DNA from: CANLBN01 sp050633525
Lineage (GTDB): Bacteria; Pseudomonadota; Gammaproteobacteria; Pseudomonadales; Cellvibrionaceae
Length of the DNA: 64,000 bases
Reading direction: 5' to 3'
NCBI GenBank assembly: GCA_050633525.1
Contig: JBOEGR010000009.1
Coordinates: 86,722 to 150,721, forward strand
Of this stretch, positions 44,251 through 53,073 are shown piece by piece. A model generated the notes under the pieces. That model saw nothing but the letters and a program-made list of their open reading frames with translations, did not search any database and was not told the origin of the DNA. A program made the position numbers and the translations under genes. How positions within the stretch are numbered: the stretch's first letter is position 1; each line of letters begins with the position of its first letter.

Positions 44251-44265
44251 TGTGATCAAGTCACA
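44251..44265. promoter_or_regulatory. CRP/FNR-like palindrome upstream of the DUF2892 operon
   Basis: TGTGA-TCAAG-TCACA, a perfect palindrome of CRP half-sites with a 5-bp rather than 6-bp spacer, about 58 bp before the DUF2892 start. The operon's last gene encodes a Crp/Fnr regulator, so auto-regulation is plausible. Confidence 0.5.
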
Positions 44266-44322
44266 TAAATACGCTTTTGGCTGCTGCACAATGCCCTCTA
44301 CAGTGATTAAGAGGGTATGATA

Positions 44323-44517
44323 ATGTTCGTTAAAAATGTCAATGCTACCGATAGTATCGTGAGGGTTGTTTTAGGTTTGGTGATTTTGAGCCTAGCGTTT
44401 ATAGGGCCGCAAACGCCGTGGGCTTATGTGGGCATCATTTTGATTGCCACGGGCTTTATTCGTTTTTGCCCTTTATACCGTATAGTAGGCTTAAGTACTT
44501 GTAAGCGAAGAGAGTAA
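44323..44517 (+). CDS. DUF2892 inner-membrane protein (YgaP-type)
   Basis: 64 aa from the ATG at 44323, which has AGAGGG at seven bases; the ATG six bases earlier is too close to that site. Two membrane helices (VVLGLVILSLAFI and WAYVGIILIATGFI) and the closing CPLYRIVGLSTC motif are typical of DUF2892, the C-terminal domain of YgaP rhodanese. Its stop overlaps the next start (TAATG). In other bacteria it accompanies rhodanese and sulphur genes, as here. Confidence 0.85.
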   Translation: MFVKNVNATDSIVRVVLGLVILSLAFIGPQTPWAYVGIILIATGFIRFCPLYRIVGLSTCKRRE

Positions 44518-45413
44518 TGTTTTCAGACGATACACAGCTCAGGTTAATGATTTTTCTTGGCGTCTTGGTGCTTATGGCAGTGCTGGAGGCGTTGTTGCCA
44601 AGGCGTGCGCGGCAGTTAAGCCGAGTGTCTCGCTGGTCGACCAATTTATTCTTGGTGTTGATCAATACAGTGGCCCTAAAGTTATTGGGGCCGGTTGCGG
44701 CCATTGTCGTGGCCGATTATGCAATGGATAATAACTGGGGCTTGTTAACGCTGTCGCCTATTCCTATCCCATTTTATGTAGAAATTATCATTGGGATTGT
44801 GCTCTTGGATTTTGCCATTTACTTACAGCATGTGGCTTTGCATCGAGTGCCTTTTTTATGGCGTTTTCATAAGGTGCACCATGTCGACCGCGATCTTGAT
44901 GTTACCACGGGTATTCGTTTTCATCCCTTAGAGGCGGTGATGTCGATGCTGTATAAGTGCGCTGTTATTTTACTCTTAGGCCCGCTAACCATTGCGGTCG
45001 TTCTGTTCGAGATTATTCTCAATGCGTCGGCCATGTTTAATCACGCCAATCTGCGCTTGCCAAAAGGAATGGATGCGGCGTTGCGTAAATTAATTGTTAC
45101 GCCAGATTTTCATCGGGTTCACCATTCTACTATCGAAACAGAAACCAATAGTAATTATGGTTTTTTCTTATCCATTTGGGATTACCTGTGTAAGACCTAT
45201 ATTGCACAACCTAAGCATCAGCATGAGGGGATGGTCATCGGCTTAGGTGCTTACCAGTCTGAAAAGCCTGCCAATTTATGGTGGTGTTTACGTTTGCCTT
45301 TTATGACTCCCGCGACTATTTCTTCAGAGAGCGCTGTTTCGAGGGCTGCTAGCTCATCTACAGCTGGCACCGATAGCCCTACTAAAAAGACGAACCCTAC
45401 ATCGAATAATTAA
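44517..45413 (+). CDS. Sterol desaturase/fatty acid hydroxylase family membrane protein
   Basis: 298 aa. A membrane-bound di-iron enzyme family with His boxes, seen here as LQHVALHR, HKVHHVDRDLDVTTGIRFHP and HRVHHSTIETETN. Four or so membrane helices are present. The C-terminal ~35 residues are a Ser/Thr-rich tail. It probably hydroxylates or desaturates a lipid, but the substrate cannot be predicted. It is translationally coupled to genes on both sides (TAATG overlaps). Confidence 0.88.
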   Translation: MFSDDTQLRLMIFLGVLVLMAVLEALLPRRARQLSRVSRWSTNLFLVLINTVALKLLGPVAAIVVADYAMDNNWGLLTLSPIPIPFYVEIIIGIVLLDFAIYLQHVALHRVPFLWRFHKVHHVDRDLDVTTGIRFHPLEAVMSMLYKCAVILLLGPLTIAVVLFEIILNASAMFNHANLRLPKGMDAALRKLIVTPDFHRVHHSTIETETNSNYGFFLSIWDYLCKTYIAQPKHQHEGMVIGLGAYQSEKPANLWWCLRLPFMTPATISSESAVSRAASSSTAGTDSPTKKTNPTSNN

Positions 45414-45868
45414 TGAGTCCCTATACCATGAGCACTTTTAAACCTTTACAGCTGGCTGTTGCTAGTTTTTTTCTTTCTTGTTTATTGTGGCTAACTACTT
45501 TATTGGGGATAACTACGGCTCATGCGAGCGACCGCGATTGGGTGAAGCATTTATCGCAAGAGGTTTTTGTCGAATTTGCTCAACAACCGGATACCGTGGT
45601 GATTGATGTTAGAACTAAAGGTGAATATGCCAGAGGCTATATACCCGGTGCGATTAATATGCCGCACCGAGACATCATTAGCGGTAAGATCAGCTTAGCT
45701 GCCTTCAAAGATAAAAATGTGGTTTTTTATTGTCATACGGGAGTGCGGGCAGGGATTGTCACCCAATATTTAGACCGTAACCCTACACTGAGTGAGGGTA
45801 AGGTGCATCACCTAAAAGGCGATTTCAGAGCGTGGCAAGCAAGAGGCAAGCGTATTGTTAAACCTTAA
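45413..45868 (+). CDS. Periplasmic rhodanese-like sulfurtransferase
   Basis: 151 aa; starts at 45413 (TAATG overlap) or at the ATG at 45428. A signal peptide (SFFLSCLLWLTTLLG...TTAHA) precedes one rhodanese domain with VVIDVRTKGEYARGYIPGAINMP and the active-site loop FYCHTGVRAG, whose Cys carries persulphide. It probably handles sulphide, sulphite or cyanide, together with DUF2892 and the Crp/Fnr regulator. Confidence 0.88.
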   Translation: MSPYTMSTFKPLQLAVASFFLSCLLWLTTLLGITTAHASDRDWVKHLSQEVFVEFAQQPDTVVIDVRTKGEYARGYIPGAINMPHRDIISGKISLAAFKDKNVVFYCHTGVRAGIVTQYLDRNPTLSEGKVHHLKGDFRAWQARGKRIVKP

Positions 45869-45915
45869 GCTTGGTTTTTTTGGCTTGCCTTTTCTATTTT
45901 AGAGTTAGATTCACT

Positions 45916-46563
45916 ATGGAACATCGCTTTTTAGATGATATTGGTTTAACGCCTGCTTTCTTAAAAGAGAAAAAAATCGCCGCCAATGAGCTTCATTTTG
46001 AGGCGGGGCAGGTGTTATTTCAGTCGGGCGATGCTTGTGGCGCTTTTTTAATTTTAGTAAAAGGTCAGCTGCGAGTTGAGATGACGACAAAGTCTGGTAG
46101 AGAGATTGTGCTGTACCGCATGCACGAAAACGATACCTGTATTATGACTACCTCTGTGTTGCTCAATCACGAGCACTACTATGCCCGCGCTACCACCGAA
46201 ACGGCCATTACCGCCATTGCTATCCCTGCTGCGGATTTTCATCGCGCATTACAGTATTCTACTACTTTTACTCGTTATGTTCTCTCGGGCTATGCGCAGC
46301 GTATGTCTGCCTTAATTCAGCTCTTGGATAGGGTGGCCTCTAAAGATATTCTCTATGAGTTAAGCAGCCTTTTGCTACGGCATTGTGATGAGCAAAATTT
46401 TGTGCAAATGCAACAAGACGCTATCGCAAAAGAGGTGGGTACAGTAAGGGAAGTGGTGTCTCGTAAGTTGGCTATGCTAGAAAGTGAAGGTGTCGTGAAA
46501 ACGCATCGAGGGCGAGTTGAAATTATTAATCGTACTTATTTGGAGAAGGTTATTTTGATTTAA
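45916..46563 (+). CDS. Crp/Fnr-family transcriptional regulator
   Basis: 215 aa from the ATG at 45916. The N-terminal cyclic-nucleotide-binding-type sensor (about 20-130, FEAGQVLFQSGDACGAFLILVKGQLRVEM) and the C-terminal winged helix (about 150-205, QQDAIAKEVGTVREVVSRKLAMLESEGVV) are clear. It lacks the N-terminal Cys cluster of Fnr, so it is not an oxygen sensor of that type. Three Cys remain. Likely controls the upstream DUF2892 operon through the palindrome at 44251. Confidence 0.9.
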   Translation: MEHRFLDDIGLTPAFLKEKKIAANELHFEAGQVLFQSGDACGAFLILVKGQLRVEMTTKSGREIVLYRMHENDTCIMTTSVLLNHEHYYARATTETAITAIAIPAADFHRALQYSTTFTRYVLSGYAQRMSALIQLLDRVASKDILYELSSLLLRHCDEQNFVQMQQDAIAKEVGTVREVVSRKLAMLESEGVVKTHRGRVEIINRTYLEKVILI

Positions 46564-46808
46564 AATAAAAAATCCCTTGGCTTTTTTGATTTATTTTTTG
46601 TTATAAGAGAAGTGGTTTTTTACATTGGTATTGTGTTTTTTTATATAAAAAATAAAAATAATAATAAAAATTAAATAAACATTATTTTGCTGTAAACGAT
46701 TTTATTTTTAATAAAAATTAATTGACGCTTCTTTCCTCGTACATTTGTCTAATTAAATAATATTCCCTTTTGTAATAAATTATAAACTCAATAAAAAAGG
46801 GACATTCT

Positions 46809-48383
46809 ATGAAAACTGTAAACGATCATTACGATACATCTGCTTTAGATAATACCCCTCCCCAAACCAAATATATGCAAAGCCACATCACTGGCGCAAA
46901 ACATCACCTTGTAAACCATTCAGACAAACTACGGCAATGTTCACCGGAGCAAGTCCTTTACGATCAGTATCAGGCGGCGGGTTCGCCTCATGGTCCTGCA
47001 CTCTATGCGGTAAAGGGGGAGCATTGGAATGGTGTTTGCCCTGAGTTTTTAGACTTTATTAACCAGTTTGAATTTAAGCGGGAGGACATGGGCTACGCCG
47101 AGTGCGGTTATGGCATACAAAAACACCGTGACTTTATGCGTCAATTAATTACCCAAGAACATTATGTTGATCAACGTCAGGCACCCCACGGTTTAGATAT
47201 TGATGTGGGTTGCCTTGCCATGACAACACGCATGGCCATGTATGATTTAGCAAAAGTAGCGCTACGGTATTCAAAGCAACATTTCCCCGATAAAAGACCA
47301 CTGGCTTTAGTGCCAACACCTTCATGGGATTATCGTGGTATTTTTAAAGATGTTGGTTTTGATGTCATCTATTTGCCCATCACACCGAATAATGGGTGGT
47401 TGCCAAAGTTGAGTGAGTGGCAAGGTATTATCGATAACATTAAGGCCAATGGTGAGCATCACATTGCGATGACGGTGAGTAACCCGCAACATAACCCAAC
47501 CGGTATGCAATGGCCGGCTGAGATAACAGACTTTTTATTGCGGCTAGCAGCGCAAGAGTCAGCTTATTTATTAATTGATGATGCGTATTACAATGTACAC
47601 GACCCACGTGTGCCCTTAGTGAATGCATTGAAATCAACACTCGCCGCTTTTGATGAGAATCAAGGCGATAATGCCTTGGTGGCCTCCGGTATGTTTGAGC
47701 GTTGGGTGGCGACGCGTCCTTTTGGTAAGCAGTTCAGTTGCAACACTATGGGTGTTGCGGCGATTACAACATCGCCTAAATTGTTACAACAATTAGGCCG
47801 AGAGTCGTGGATTAACCGTTATCATTGTAATACGCATAATGCGGAGTTGATGTGTGCATGGTTAGCTACAGAGGAGGCTAGGCAGTGGACGATTGAAACC
47901 GGTCAGCGTTATCAGCGCCAAAAAGAGCGGGTGCGTTACCAATTAATGGAAATGGGCTGGCCGATGGCAAGTGTGTGTATTGGCCCGTCTACCAGTTATA
48001 TGTTGTTTGAAGTGCCTTTGGTGTATCAGCAAACGCGGGAGGGTATTGATCAGTTTCGTGATGACTTATTTTATGCCACGGGTACGCTTATCTCGGCTTC
48101 TTTGTTTAATCAGGCGGCCCCTGCGCCTTATGTGCGTTTACATTTAGGCAGCAGCCCCGACATTGTTGATGAAATAGTGCGACGCTGGAAAGCCTCAGGT
48201 TTGCATTACAATCAATCTGTTCGTTATTCTGGCGCTGAGGCTTTGCTAACACCGATTGCACAGCAGCACTTTCGAGAGCAGCAATTTCAAGAAGAACAAG
48301 CTCAAGAGCCGAGCAGCACTCGCCGGAGTAATTCGGCTCCTGTCACGGCATCTAAGCAAATAGAACAAGAGGCGCTGATCTAA
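46809..48383 (+). CDS. PLP-dependent fold-type I aminotransferase-like enzyme
   Basis: 524 aa, longer than typical class I/II aminotransferases, with an N-terminal ~45-residue extension and a Gln/Glu-rich C-terminal tail. Landmarks: VALVPTPSWDYRGIFK-like substrate region, TVSNPQHNPTGMQW (the Asn-Pro-Thr-Gly motif), LLIDDAYYNVHD (Asp and Tyr) and RPFGKQFSCN, in which K307 is the probable Schiff-base Lys. Substrate unknown. A strong terminator follows; it stands alone behind a 245-bp AT-rich promoter region. Confidence 0.85.
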   Translation: MKTVNDHYDTSALDNTPPQTKYMQSHITGAKHHLVNHSDKLRQCSPEQVLYDQYQAAGSPHGPALYAVKGEHWNGVCPEFLDFINQFEFKREDMGYAECGYGIQKHRDFMRQLITQEHYVDQRQAPHGLDIDVGCLAMTTRMAMYDLAKVALRYSKQHFPDKRPLALVPTPSWDYRGIFKDVGFDVIYLPITPNNGWLPKLSEWQGIIDNIKANGEHHIAMTVSNPQHNPTGMQWPAEITDFLLRLAAQESAYLLIDDAYYNVHDPRVPLVNALKSTLAAFDENQGDNALVASGMFERWVATRPFGKQFSCNTMGVAAITTSPKLLQQLGRESWINRYHCNTHNAELMCAWLATEEARQWTIETGQRYQRQKERVRYQLMEMGWPMASVCIGPSTSYMLFEVPLVYQQTREGIDQFRDDLFYATGTLISASLFNQAAPAPYVRLHLGSSPDIVDEIVRRWKASGLHYNQSVRYSGAEALLTPIAQQHFREQQFQEEQAQEPSSTRRSNSAPVTASKQIEQEALI

Positions 48384-48390
48384 GGCCGGA

Positions 48391-48416
48391 ATGGGGAGTT
48401 AAACTCCCCATTTTTT
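48391..48416 (+). terminator. Rho-independent terminator after the aminotransferase gene
   Basis: ATGGGGAGT (48391-48399), three-base loop, ACTCCCCAT (48403-48411), then T-rich sequence. Perfect stem, 8 bp after the stop. Confidence 0.94.
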
Positions 48417-48629
48417 ATTTTTTTCTCCTTCCCTTTTTGACTATCCAATACCAAGCGATTCATGTGCGCAGTAAGATACAATCGTTTATAAGCCCCGTAT
48501 AATCATTAGCTTGTATTTTGTCTTGCCTGATGTTTTGCATCGGTGCTTTCTCATTATTTAATAAGGTTTAATAATTTTACTTGTACTATGTGGGCTCATC
48601 TTTTTAAGCAACATTATGTTTTTCCTGTT

Positions 48630-49529
48630 ATGCGTTTAACGGGTTTGGTGCGTCGTCAGCTTAAGCGCTTGTGCTCGGGGGCTGCGCTTCTATTTGTGGC
48701 TGCTGGCCTAGTGTCTTGTAGTTCCGGTTTTGTTTATCAAAATTTAGATTGGGTGATCCCGTGGTATCTTGATGATTATGTTGAGTTAAATGAGGAGCAG
48801 CAAGCACAGTTCGACACGGTTATTGAGCAGGCTTTGGCTTGGCATAAAACAGAGGAATTACCGCGTTATCATCAATATTTAGAGACGGTGTATCTCAAGC
48901 TCGATCAACCCTTAAGTGAAGAGGATATGGCCGGTATCCAAACCTTTGCGAGTGCTTCTTTTAGTTCTATTCAGCAGCGTATTGTGCCAGAGCTGTTGCC
49001 CTTATCTAAAACCTTGGATACGGACCAACAAGCAGATATTTGGGATGAGCTCACTAAAAAGCAAACCGAATACGAAGAGGAGTTTCTCTCGCGTACAGAT
49101 GAAGAGTATGTTGAAGAATTAAATGAAAAATACACAAAATTTCTAGAGCGCTTTTTAGGAACATTGAGTGAGGAACAGGCGTCCATCATTGCTGCCAGAG
49201 TCGAGACCATCATCCGTGCCGATGACCTGTGGTTAAGGGCACGTCAAGCATGGCTGAATACGATCAAGCGCGAATACGAGGCACAAGGAAGGGAGGCAGA
49301 GGGAAAAGAGCTAGAAGTAGAGGGCGCAGATTGGCTCGCCCGTATGCAAGCCGCATGGCTGAATAGAGACCAACATTACTCCAAGGCTGATAAGCTCACG
49401 ATTGATACGCGTGATCAGCAAGCGCGAGCATTGCTGTTAGCGGTTATGAATACCCGTAGCAAGGAACAAAGCGATCATTTCAAAGCCTTTATTCGCGATT
49501 GGCAAGCTAAGTTTACGCGCTGGCAGTAG
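48630..49529 (+). CDS. DUF6279-family lipoprotein
   Basis: 299 aa from the ATG at 48630, which starts the signal peptide (RLCSGAALLFVAAGLVSC) ending in a lipobox LVSC; the longer frame from 48543 is rejected. The mature part begins YQNLDWVIPWYLDDYVELNEEQQ and is helical and acidic, as in DUF6279. Its role is unknown. An envelope lipoprotein in gammaproteobacteria. Confidence 0.85.
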   Translation: MRLTGLVRRQLKRLCSGAALLFVAAGLVSCSSGFVYQNLDWVIPWYLDDYVELNEEQQAQFDTVIEQALAWHKTEELPRYHQYLETVYLKLDQPLSEEDMAGIQTFASASFSSIQQRIVPELLPLSKTLDTDQQADIWDELTKKQTEYEEEFLSRTDEEYVEELNEKYTKFLERFLGTLSEEQASIIAARVETIIRADDLWLRARQAWLNTIKREYEAQGREAEGKELEVEGADWLARMQAAWLNRDQHYSKADKLTIDTRDQQARALLLAVMNTRSKEQSDHFKAFIRDWQAKFTRWQ

Positions 49530-49679
49530 TGGGTATTGGTGTTTATTTAAGCTGATTCTATTTTCTGTCTATCGTCGTCGCCGTATTCAGGTGGCGTGTA
49601 AAAATGATACTATTCACTCCTGTTGTAAGCCTATTTGATGCTCATAAAAAGTGATAGTCAACAAGAGTAAAAATGTATT

Positions 49680-50321
49680 ATGAATAAATCATTACAAGAC
49701 CAGCTCCTTGGTGCTGGTTTAGTCGACGGCAAAAAAGCCAAACAAATATCAAAAGAAACGCGTGACGCGAAAAAAAAGAATAAAGCCAAAAAGCAAAAGA
49801 AAGGGACAGAAGCAGAGTTAACGGATGCCCAACTAGCGGCACGTCAGGCTCAGCAAGAAAAACTCCAACGCGATCAAGCCTTGAATCAGCAGCGCAAGCA
49901 AGAGGCGGACAAAAAAGCCATTGCAGCTCAAGTTGCCCAAATGATTAAGCAGTGTAAGGTTTCTCGTAAGGGTGGTGAGGTGGAATATAATTTTACTGAT
50001 GAAGGTAAAGTTAAAAAAATTCTGGTGACCCAAGCGGCTTACGATGAAATTGTGCGCGGCCGTTTATGTATTGCTCGTTTTAACGATTCTTATGAGCTGC
50101 TCCCTAAACCAGTTGCCGAAAAAATCCAAGAGCGTGATACGGATACCATTGTTGTGAGTAATAAAAGGCCTGTCAATAAAGGGACTGGCAATAATACCAG
50201 CGCGTCGAATACCGCTGCGTCTTCCGATACGAGCCAATCTGATACTGCTGCTGATGCGGGTGTTCAATCCGATGAAGATTATTATGCCCAGTTTGAAATC
50301 CCTGACGACTTAACTTGGTAG
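49680..50321 (+). CDS. DUF2058-family protein (YaiL-like)
   Basis: 213 aa. The very basic N-terminus (QDQLLGAGLVDGKKAKQISKE, then Lys-rich to ~45) and a coiled segment are followed by a conserved domain with VEYNFTDEGKVKKILVT and RGRLCIARF. Described as a nucleoprotein/polynucleotide-associated family. A Ser/Thr/Asp-rich tail ends the protein. It is 15 bp before rlmA and on the same strand. Confidence 0.88.
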   Translation: MNKSLQDQLLGAGLVDGKKAKQISKETRDAKKKNKAKKQKKGTEAELTDAQLAARQAQQEKLQRDQALNQQRKQEADKKAIAAQVAQMIKQCKVSRKGGEVEYNFTDEGKVKKILVTQAAYDEIVRGRLCIARFNDSYELLPKPVAEKIQERDTDTIVVSNKRPVNKGTGNNTSASNTAASSDTSQSDTAADAGVQSDEDYYAQFEIPDDLTW

Positions 50322-50336
50322 GGCATAGAATTTTTA

Positions 50337-51152
50337 ATGTATATTTGCCCCGTTTGTCAAAAAGCGTTAATTGAATCGACACAAGATACATCCAAAACAC
50401 TACGTTGTGAGCAAGGTCATAGTTTTGACCGCCACAAAAAAGGCTACGTTAATTTATTATTGGCACACAATAAGCGCTCCAAACAGCCCGGTGATGATGG
50501 CGGCATGGTCGCAGGGCGTAGAGCATTTTTAAATGCAGGTTACTATCAGCCTCTTGCAAAAAAAATAGCAGATACCATGCTTGCCCAAGGTATAAAACAG
50601 GTCTTGGATGCAGGTTGTGGTGAGGGTTATTATTTAAAGCAGCTGTTAGATCGTGAGCCTGATATGAAGGCCTTTGGTTTTGATATTAGTAAGCCTGCCA
50701 TCCAATTAGCAAGCCATTATAAGACGATAGAGTGGGCGGTAGCATCGAGTGCTCGTATGCCTTACCCCGATGCTTTTTTTGATGCAGTGTTGAGCGTTTT
50801 TTCACGTGTTGAGAGTGACGAGTTTTACCGTGTGTTAAAACCAAAAGGGTTTGTGGTGTTTGCGGGGCCGGGCCCAGAACATTTAATGGCTTTGCGCCAA
50901 CTGATTTATTCGGATATTCGCGAATACGCCACTGACAAGCACCAGAGTTATTTTAGTGAGCAATTTACTTTAGTGAATACGCTTGAGCTCAAAGTGCCTT
51001 TTTTATTGGACTCTCAAGATCAAATACAAAACCTATTGAGTATGACACCCCATAGCCAGCGCATGACGCGCGAAGGTGCTGAACGCTTAGGTGCTGTTGA
51101 GCACTTACAAGATAGCGCGGACTTTCGGCTTTATCTCTATCAAAAAAAATAG
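50337..51152 (+). CDS. rlmA: 23S rRNA (guanine-N1)-methyltransferase RlmA-type
   Basis: 271 aa. The N-terminal zinc finger (YICPVCQKALIES, RCEQGHSFDRHKKGYVNLLL with four Cys/His ligands) is diagnostic, as are KRSKQPGDDGGMVAGRRAFL and the SAM-binding VLDAGCGEGYYL. Methylates a guanine in helix 35 of 23S rRNA in E. coli. Full length. Confidence 0.93.
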   Translation: MYICPVCQKALIESTQDTSKTLRCEQGHSFDRHKKGYVNLLLAHNKRSKQPGDDGGMVAGRRAFLNAGYYQPLAKKIADTMLAQGIKQVLDAGCGEGYYLKQLLDREPDMKAFGFDISKPAIQLASHYKTIEWAVASSARMPYPDAFFDAVLSVFSRVESDEFYRVLKPKGFVVFAGPGPEHLMALRQLIYSDIREYATDKHQSYFSEQFTLVNTLELKVPFLLDSQDQIQNLLSMTPHSQRMTREGAERLGAVEHLQDSADFRLYLYQKK

Positions 51153-51156
51153 TCTT

Positions 51157-51306
51157 TTATTCGGTTTCGTCCAAAAAACTAAATGACAAAAAAGTGGTTG
51201 AAATCAATATCACCATGATGAGCGGGAGTATTGGAAATACTATGGTAATTAAGCCCGCACCGATCCATACGTTCTTAACGATCTCTTGTTTTTTCTGATA
51301 ACGCTT
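51157..51306 (-). CDS. Partial small membrane protein, 5' end lost in assembly gap
   Basis: On the minus strand the frame reads KRYQKKQEIVKNVWIGAGL, then a hydrophobic helix (ITIVFPILPLIMVILISTTF), then ends LSFSFLDETE and stop TAA at 51159-51157. Its start lies in or beyond the N run at 51307-51341, so only ~49 C-terminal residues are seen. It is convergent with rlmA (4-bp gap). No family recognised. Confidence 0.5.
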   Translation of the reverse strand, partial: KRYQKKQEIVKNVWIGAGLITIVFPILPLIMVILISTTFLSFSFLDETE

Positions 51307-51341
51307 NNNNNNNNNNNNNNNNNNNNNNNNNNNNNNNNNNN
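51307..51341. other. Assembly gap (35 N) flanked by a short direct repeat
   Basis: Immediately right of the gap AGTACTTT occurs twice (51342-51349 and 51355-51362). The true distance across the gap is unknown. It truncates a small membrane-protein gene. Confidence 0.8.
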
Positions 51342-51506
51342 AGTACTTTTAAGTAGTACTTTGAGTATAGGAGTTATCTTTAGGGTGTGTGTGGCTTTGG
51401 CTTATTTTGCTTAGATTGAATTAGTCTATTAAGAATTGTTTATTATTTTTTTTAATGTGGTTTTTGTTTGGTTTTGGTGCGCGCATCACCGTGGTGCAGA
51501 TACGCT

Positions 51507-51944
51507 TTATTTTTTCTTTTCTTTGGGTAATAAAATTAATTGGGTTTTACTTAATTTGTCATGCAAGCACTGTTTGTTAGCGTCAAAGAATGAGGTAAAA
51601 AAACAAAGCCAGCCCAGAGGCGCTAATAGAAAGCGTGCTATACATTGCATTAACTGAGGGGGCTCGCCCTCCAAGGTGCCTATTTTCATACGCCAAGCAC
51701 GCATACCGGTTGTTTGCCCACCTTTCATCCAGAAGTAGCAGAAAAACCCCACTAGGGTCAGTAACCAGCCTAGCTGGAAAAAGAGGCCTGTTGCTCTATC
51801 AGTGGTGACACCAAAGATCAGTTTGGCTATACCGATGTAGATAAGGCCATAACCAATGCTGACAGCCATCAATAACAGTAAGTCGTAATTTATTGTGGCA
51901 AAACGGCGAAGCAATGATGGGTATTGGTGTTCAGTATCGCTCAA
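51507..51944 (-). CDS. RDD-family membrane protein
   Basis: 145 aa with about three membrane helices: LLRRFATINYDLLLLMAVSIG (the R..A...D of RDD is R, A, and D), FFQLGWLLTLVGFFCYFWMKGGQTTGMRAWRMKI and ARFLLAPLGWLCFFTSFF. The ending HDKLSKTQLILLP is typical. Suggested roles include Na+/H+ or lipid-related transport; unknown here. Stands alone. Confidence 0.85.
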   Translation of the reverse strand: MSDTEHQYPSLLRRFATINYDLLLLMAVSIGYGLIYIGIAKLIFGVTTDRATGLFFQLGWLLTLVGFFCYFWMKGGQTTGMRAWRMKIGTLEGEPPQLMQCIARFLLAPLGWLCFFTSFFDANKQCLHDKLSKTQLILLPKEKKK

Positions 51945-52037
51945 GGAAGGGCTCTCAATTCGTTGCTAAACGTGAATTGTAACAGAGATCCCTTGGTCTA
52001 AATAAGGCTTGTCTCGCGTTGCTTTTGTATCAATGCC

Positions 52038-52550
52038 TTAAAATGTATAGCGAAAATGCGCTTCAGCTTGCTTTTCTGATACACGTACCTCGTACTTTGC
52101 CTTGCCCACTCGACTCTTACCAACTAATTCGCGTTTGAGTGTATTAATGTAAATGCGGTGGTTCGAGTATTTATCGCTGGCTTTAAATAGGCTAATTTTT
52201 AGTTTGTCGCTAATACGACGCAGCAGCTTTTTTTCGTTGGCTTTAGCAATCTTTTTATAGGATTCCTTAAAACCATACTCATTGATATTGGCATCGGGAG
52301 TCACTAGGGCATAACTGGGGCTAATAAAGTGAGTCGAAAATTCGCTCGTCGCATAATAAATACCGTCTTCATGATTTGTGGTTTGTGGTGCGGCTTCTTT
52401 CAACCATAAGTGAACGTCTTCCTGAACCATTGTGTCGCTACGAACGTTGAAGCTACATACCGCAATCAAAGAGGCGGCAGCCCTGAATATATAATTAAGA
52501 TTGACTAGGCCATTAAAGATACCTAGCGTGTTTCTGAATATCGAGATCAT
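52038..52550 (-). CDS. Hypothetical exported protein
   Basis: 170 aa. AGGAGGTAACTACC before the ATG at 52550 is a near-perfect ribosome site (seven-base spacing), which fixes the start. The N-terminus (residues about 1-35) is weakly hydrophobic (AAASLIAVCSF) and may be a signal. The body is Lys-rich (KKIAKANEKKLLRRISDKLKISLF) and ends in a strand EVRVSEKQAEAHFRYTF. No family recognised; no obvious partner. Confidence 0.6.
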   Translation of the reverse strand: MISIFRNTLGIFNGLVNLNYIFRAAASLIAVCSFNVRSDTMVQEDVHLWLKEAAPQTTNHEDGIYYATSEFSTHFISPSYALVTPDANINEYGFKESYKKIAKANEKKLLRRISDKLKISLFKASDKYSNHRIYINTLKRELVGKSRVGKAKYEVRVSEKQAEAHFRYTF

Positions 52551-53073
52551 GGTAGTTACCTCCTACATTGCGAATCACACTTTTGGTGTGGGCCGCGACA
52601 TTAATATTTTGCTTGATAAGCATTTAATAAACGTCTCAATAAAATGAACAATGAGAATCACTATATTCAGTTTGATCTCTCTAGTCAGTGTTTTGTTTAG
52701 ATTAAATAGCTATCAATCTTGTTAAAAATTCAATAAATTCAATGAGATAGTGAGCTATGTTTGTTTTTGATGAGTAAAATAACAGTCTCCGTAGTCAGTG
52801 TTTACTAACATTTTTTCTTTTTTTTGTGACTTGAGTTTACTTTTTAGTCTCTTAGGTTTTATTGGGTGGAGTTCTAATAACTAAAAAAACAGCGATATTG
52901 AGCGCTTTCCGAACTTCGAGTGTAACGCTATGTTTATGGTTACTTGATGTGCAATTAGCGTTGCTGGTGCTTGAAAACCCCGTATAATCGCTCGCTGCTT
53001 ATTTGTAACTGTTTTATTCATTTACTACCCAATTACACGACAACGATTACCTTAACTCTATTGGATTATTATT
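52551..53073. other. 523-bp intergenic region with a candidate promoter for the aminotransferase
   Basis: Between the hypothetical (minus) and aromatic aminotransferase (plus). A plus-strand TATAAT at 52983-52988 has TTGCTG at 52961-52966, spacer 16 bp, and fits sigma-70. CCCCGTATAAT also occurs before the DUF6279 gene at ~48493. No gene seen. Confidence 0.45.
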
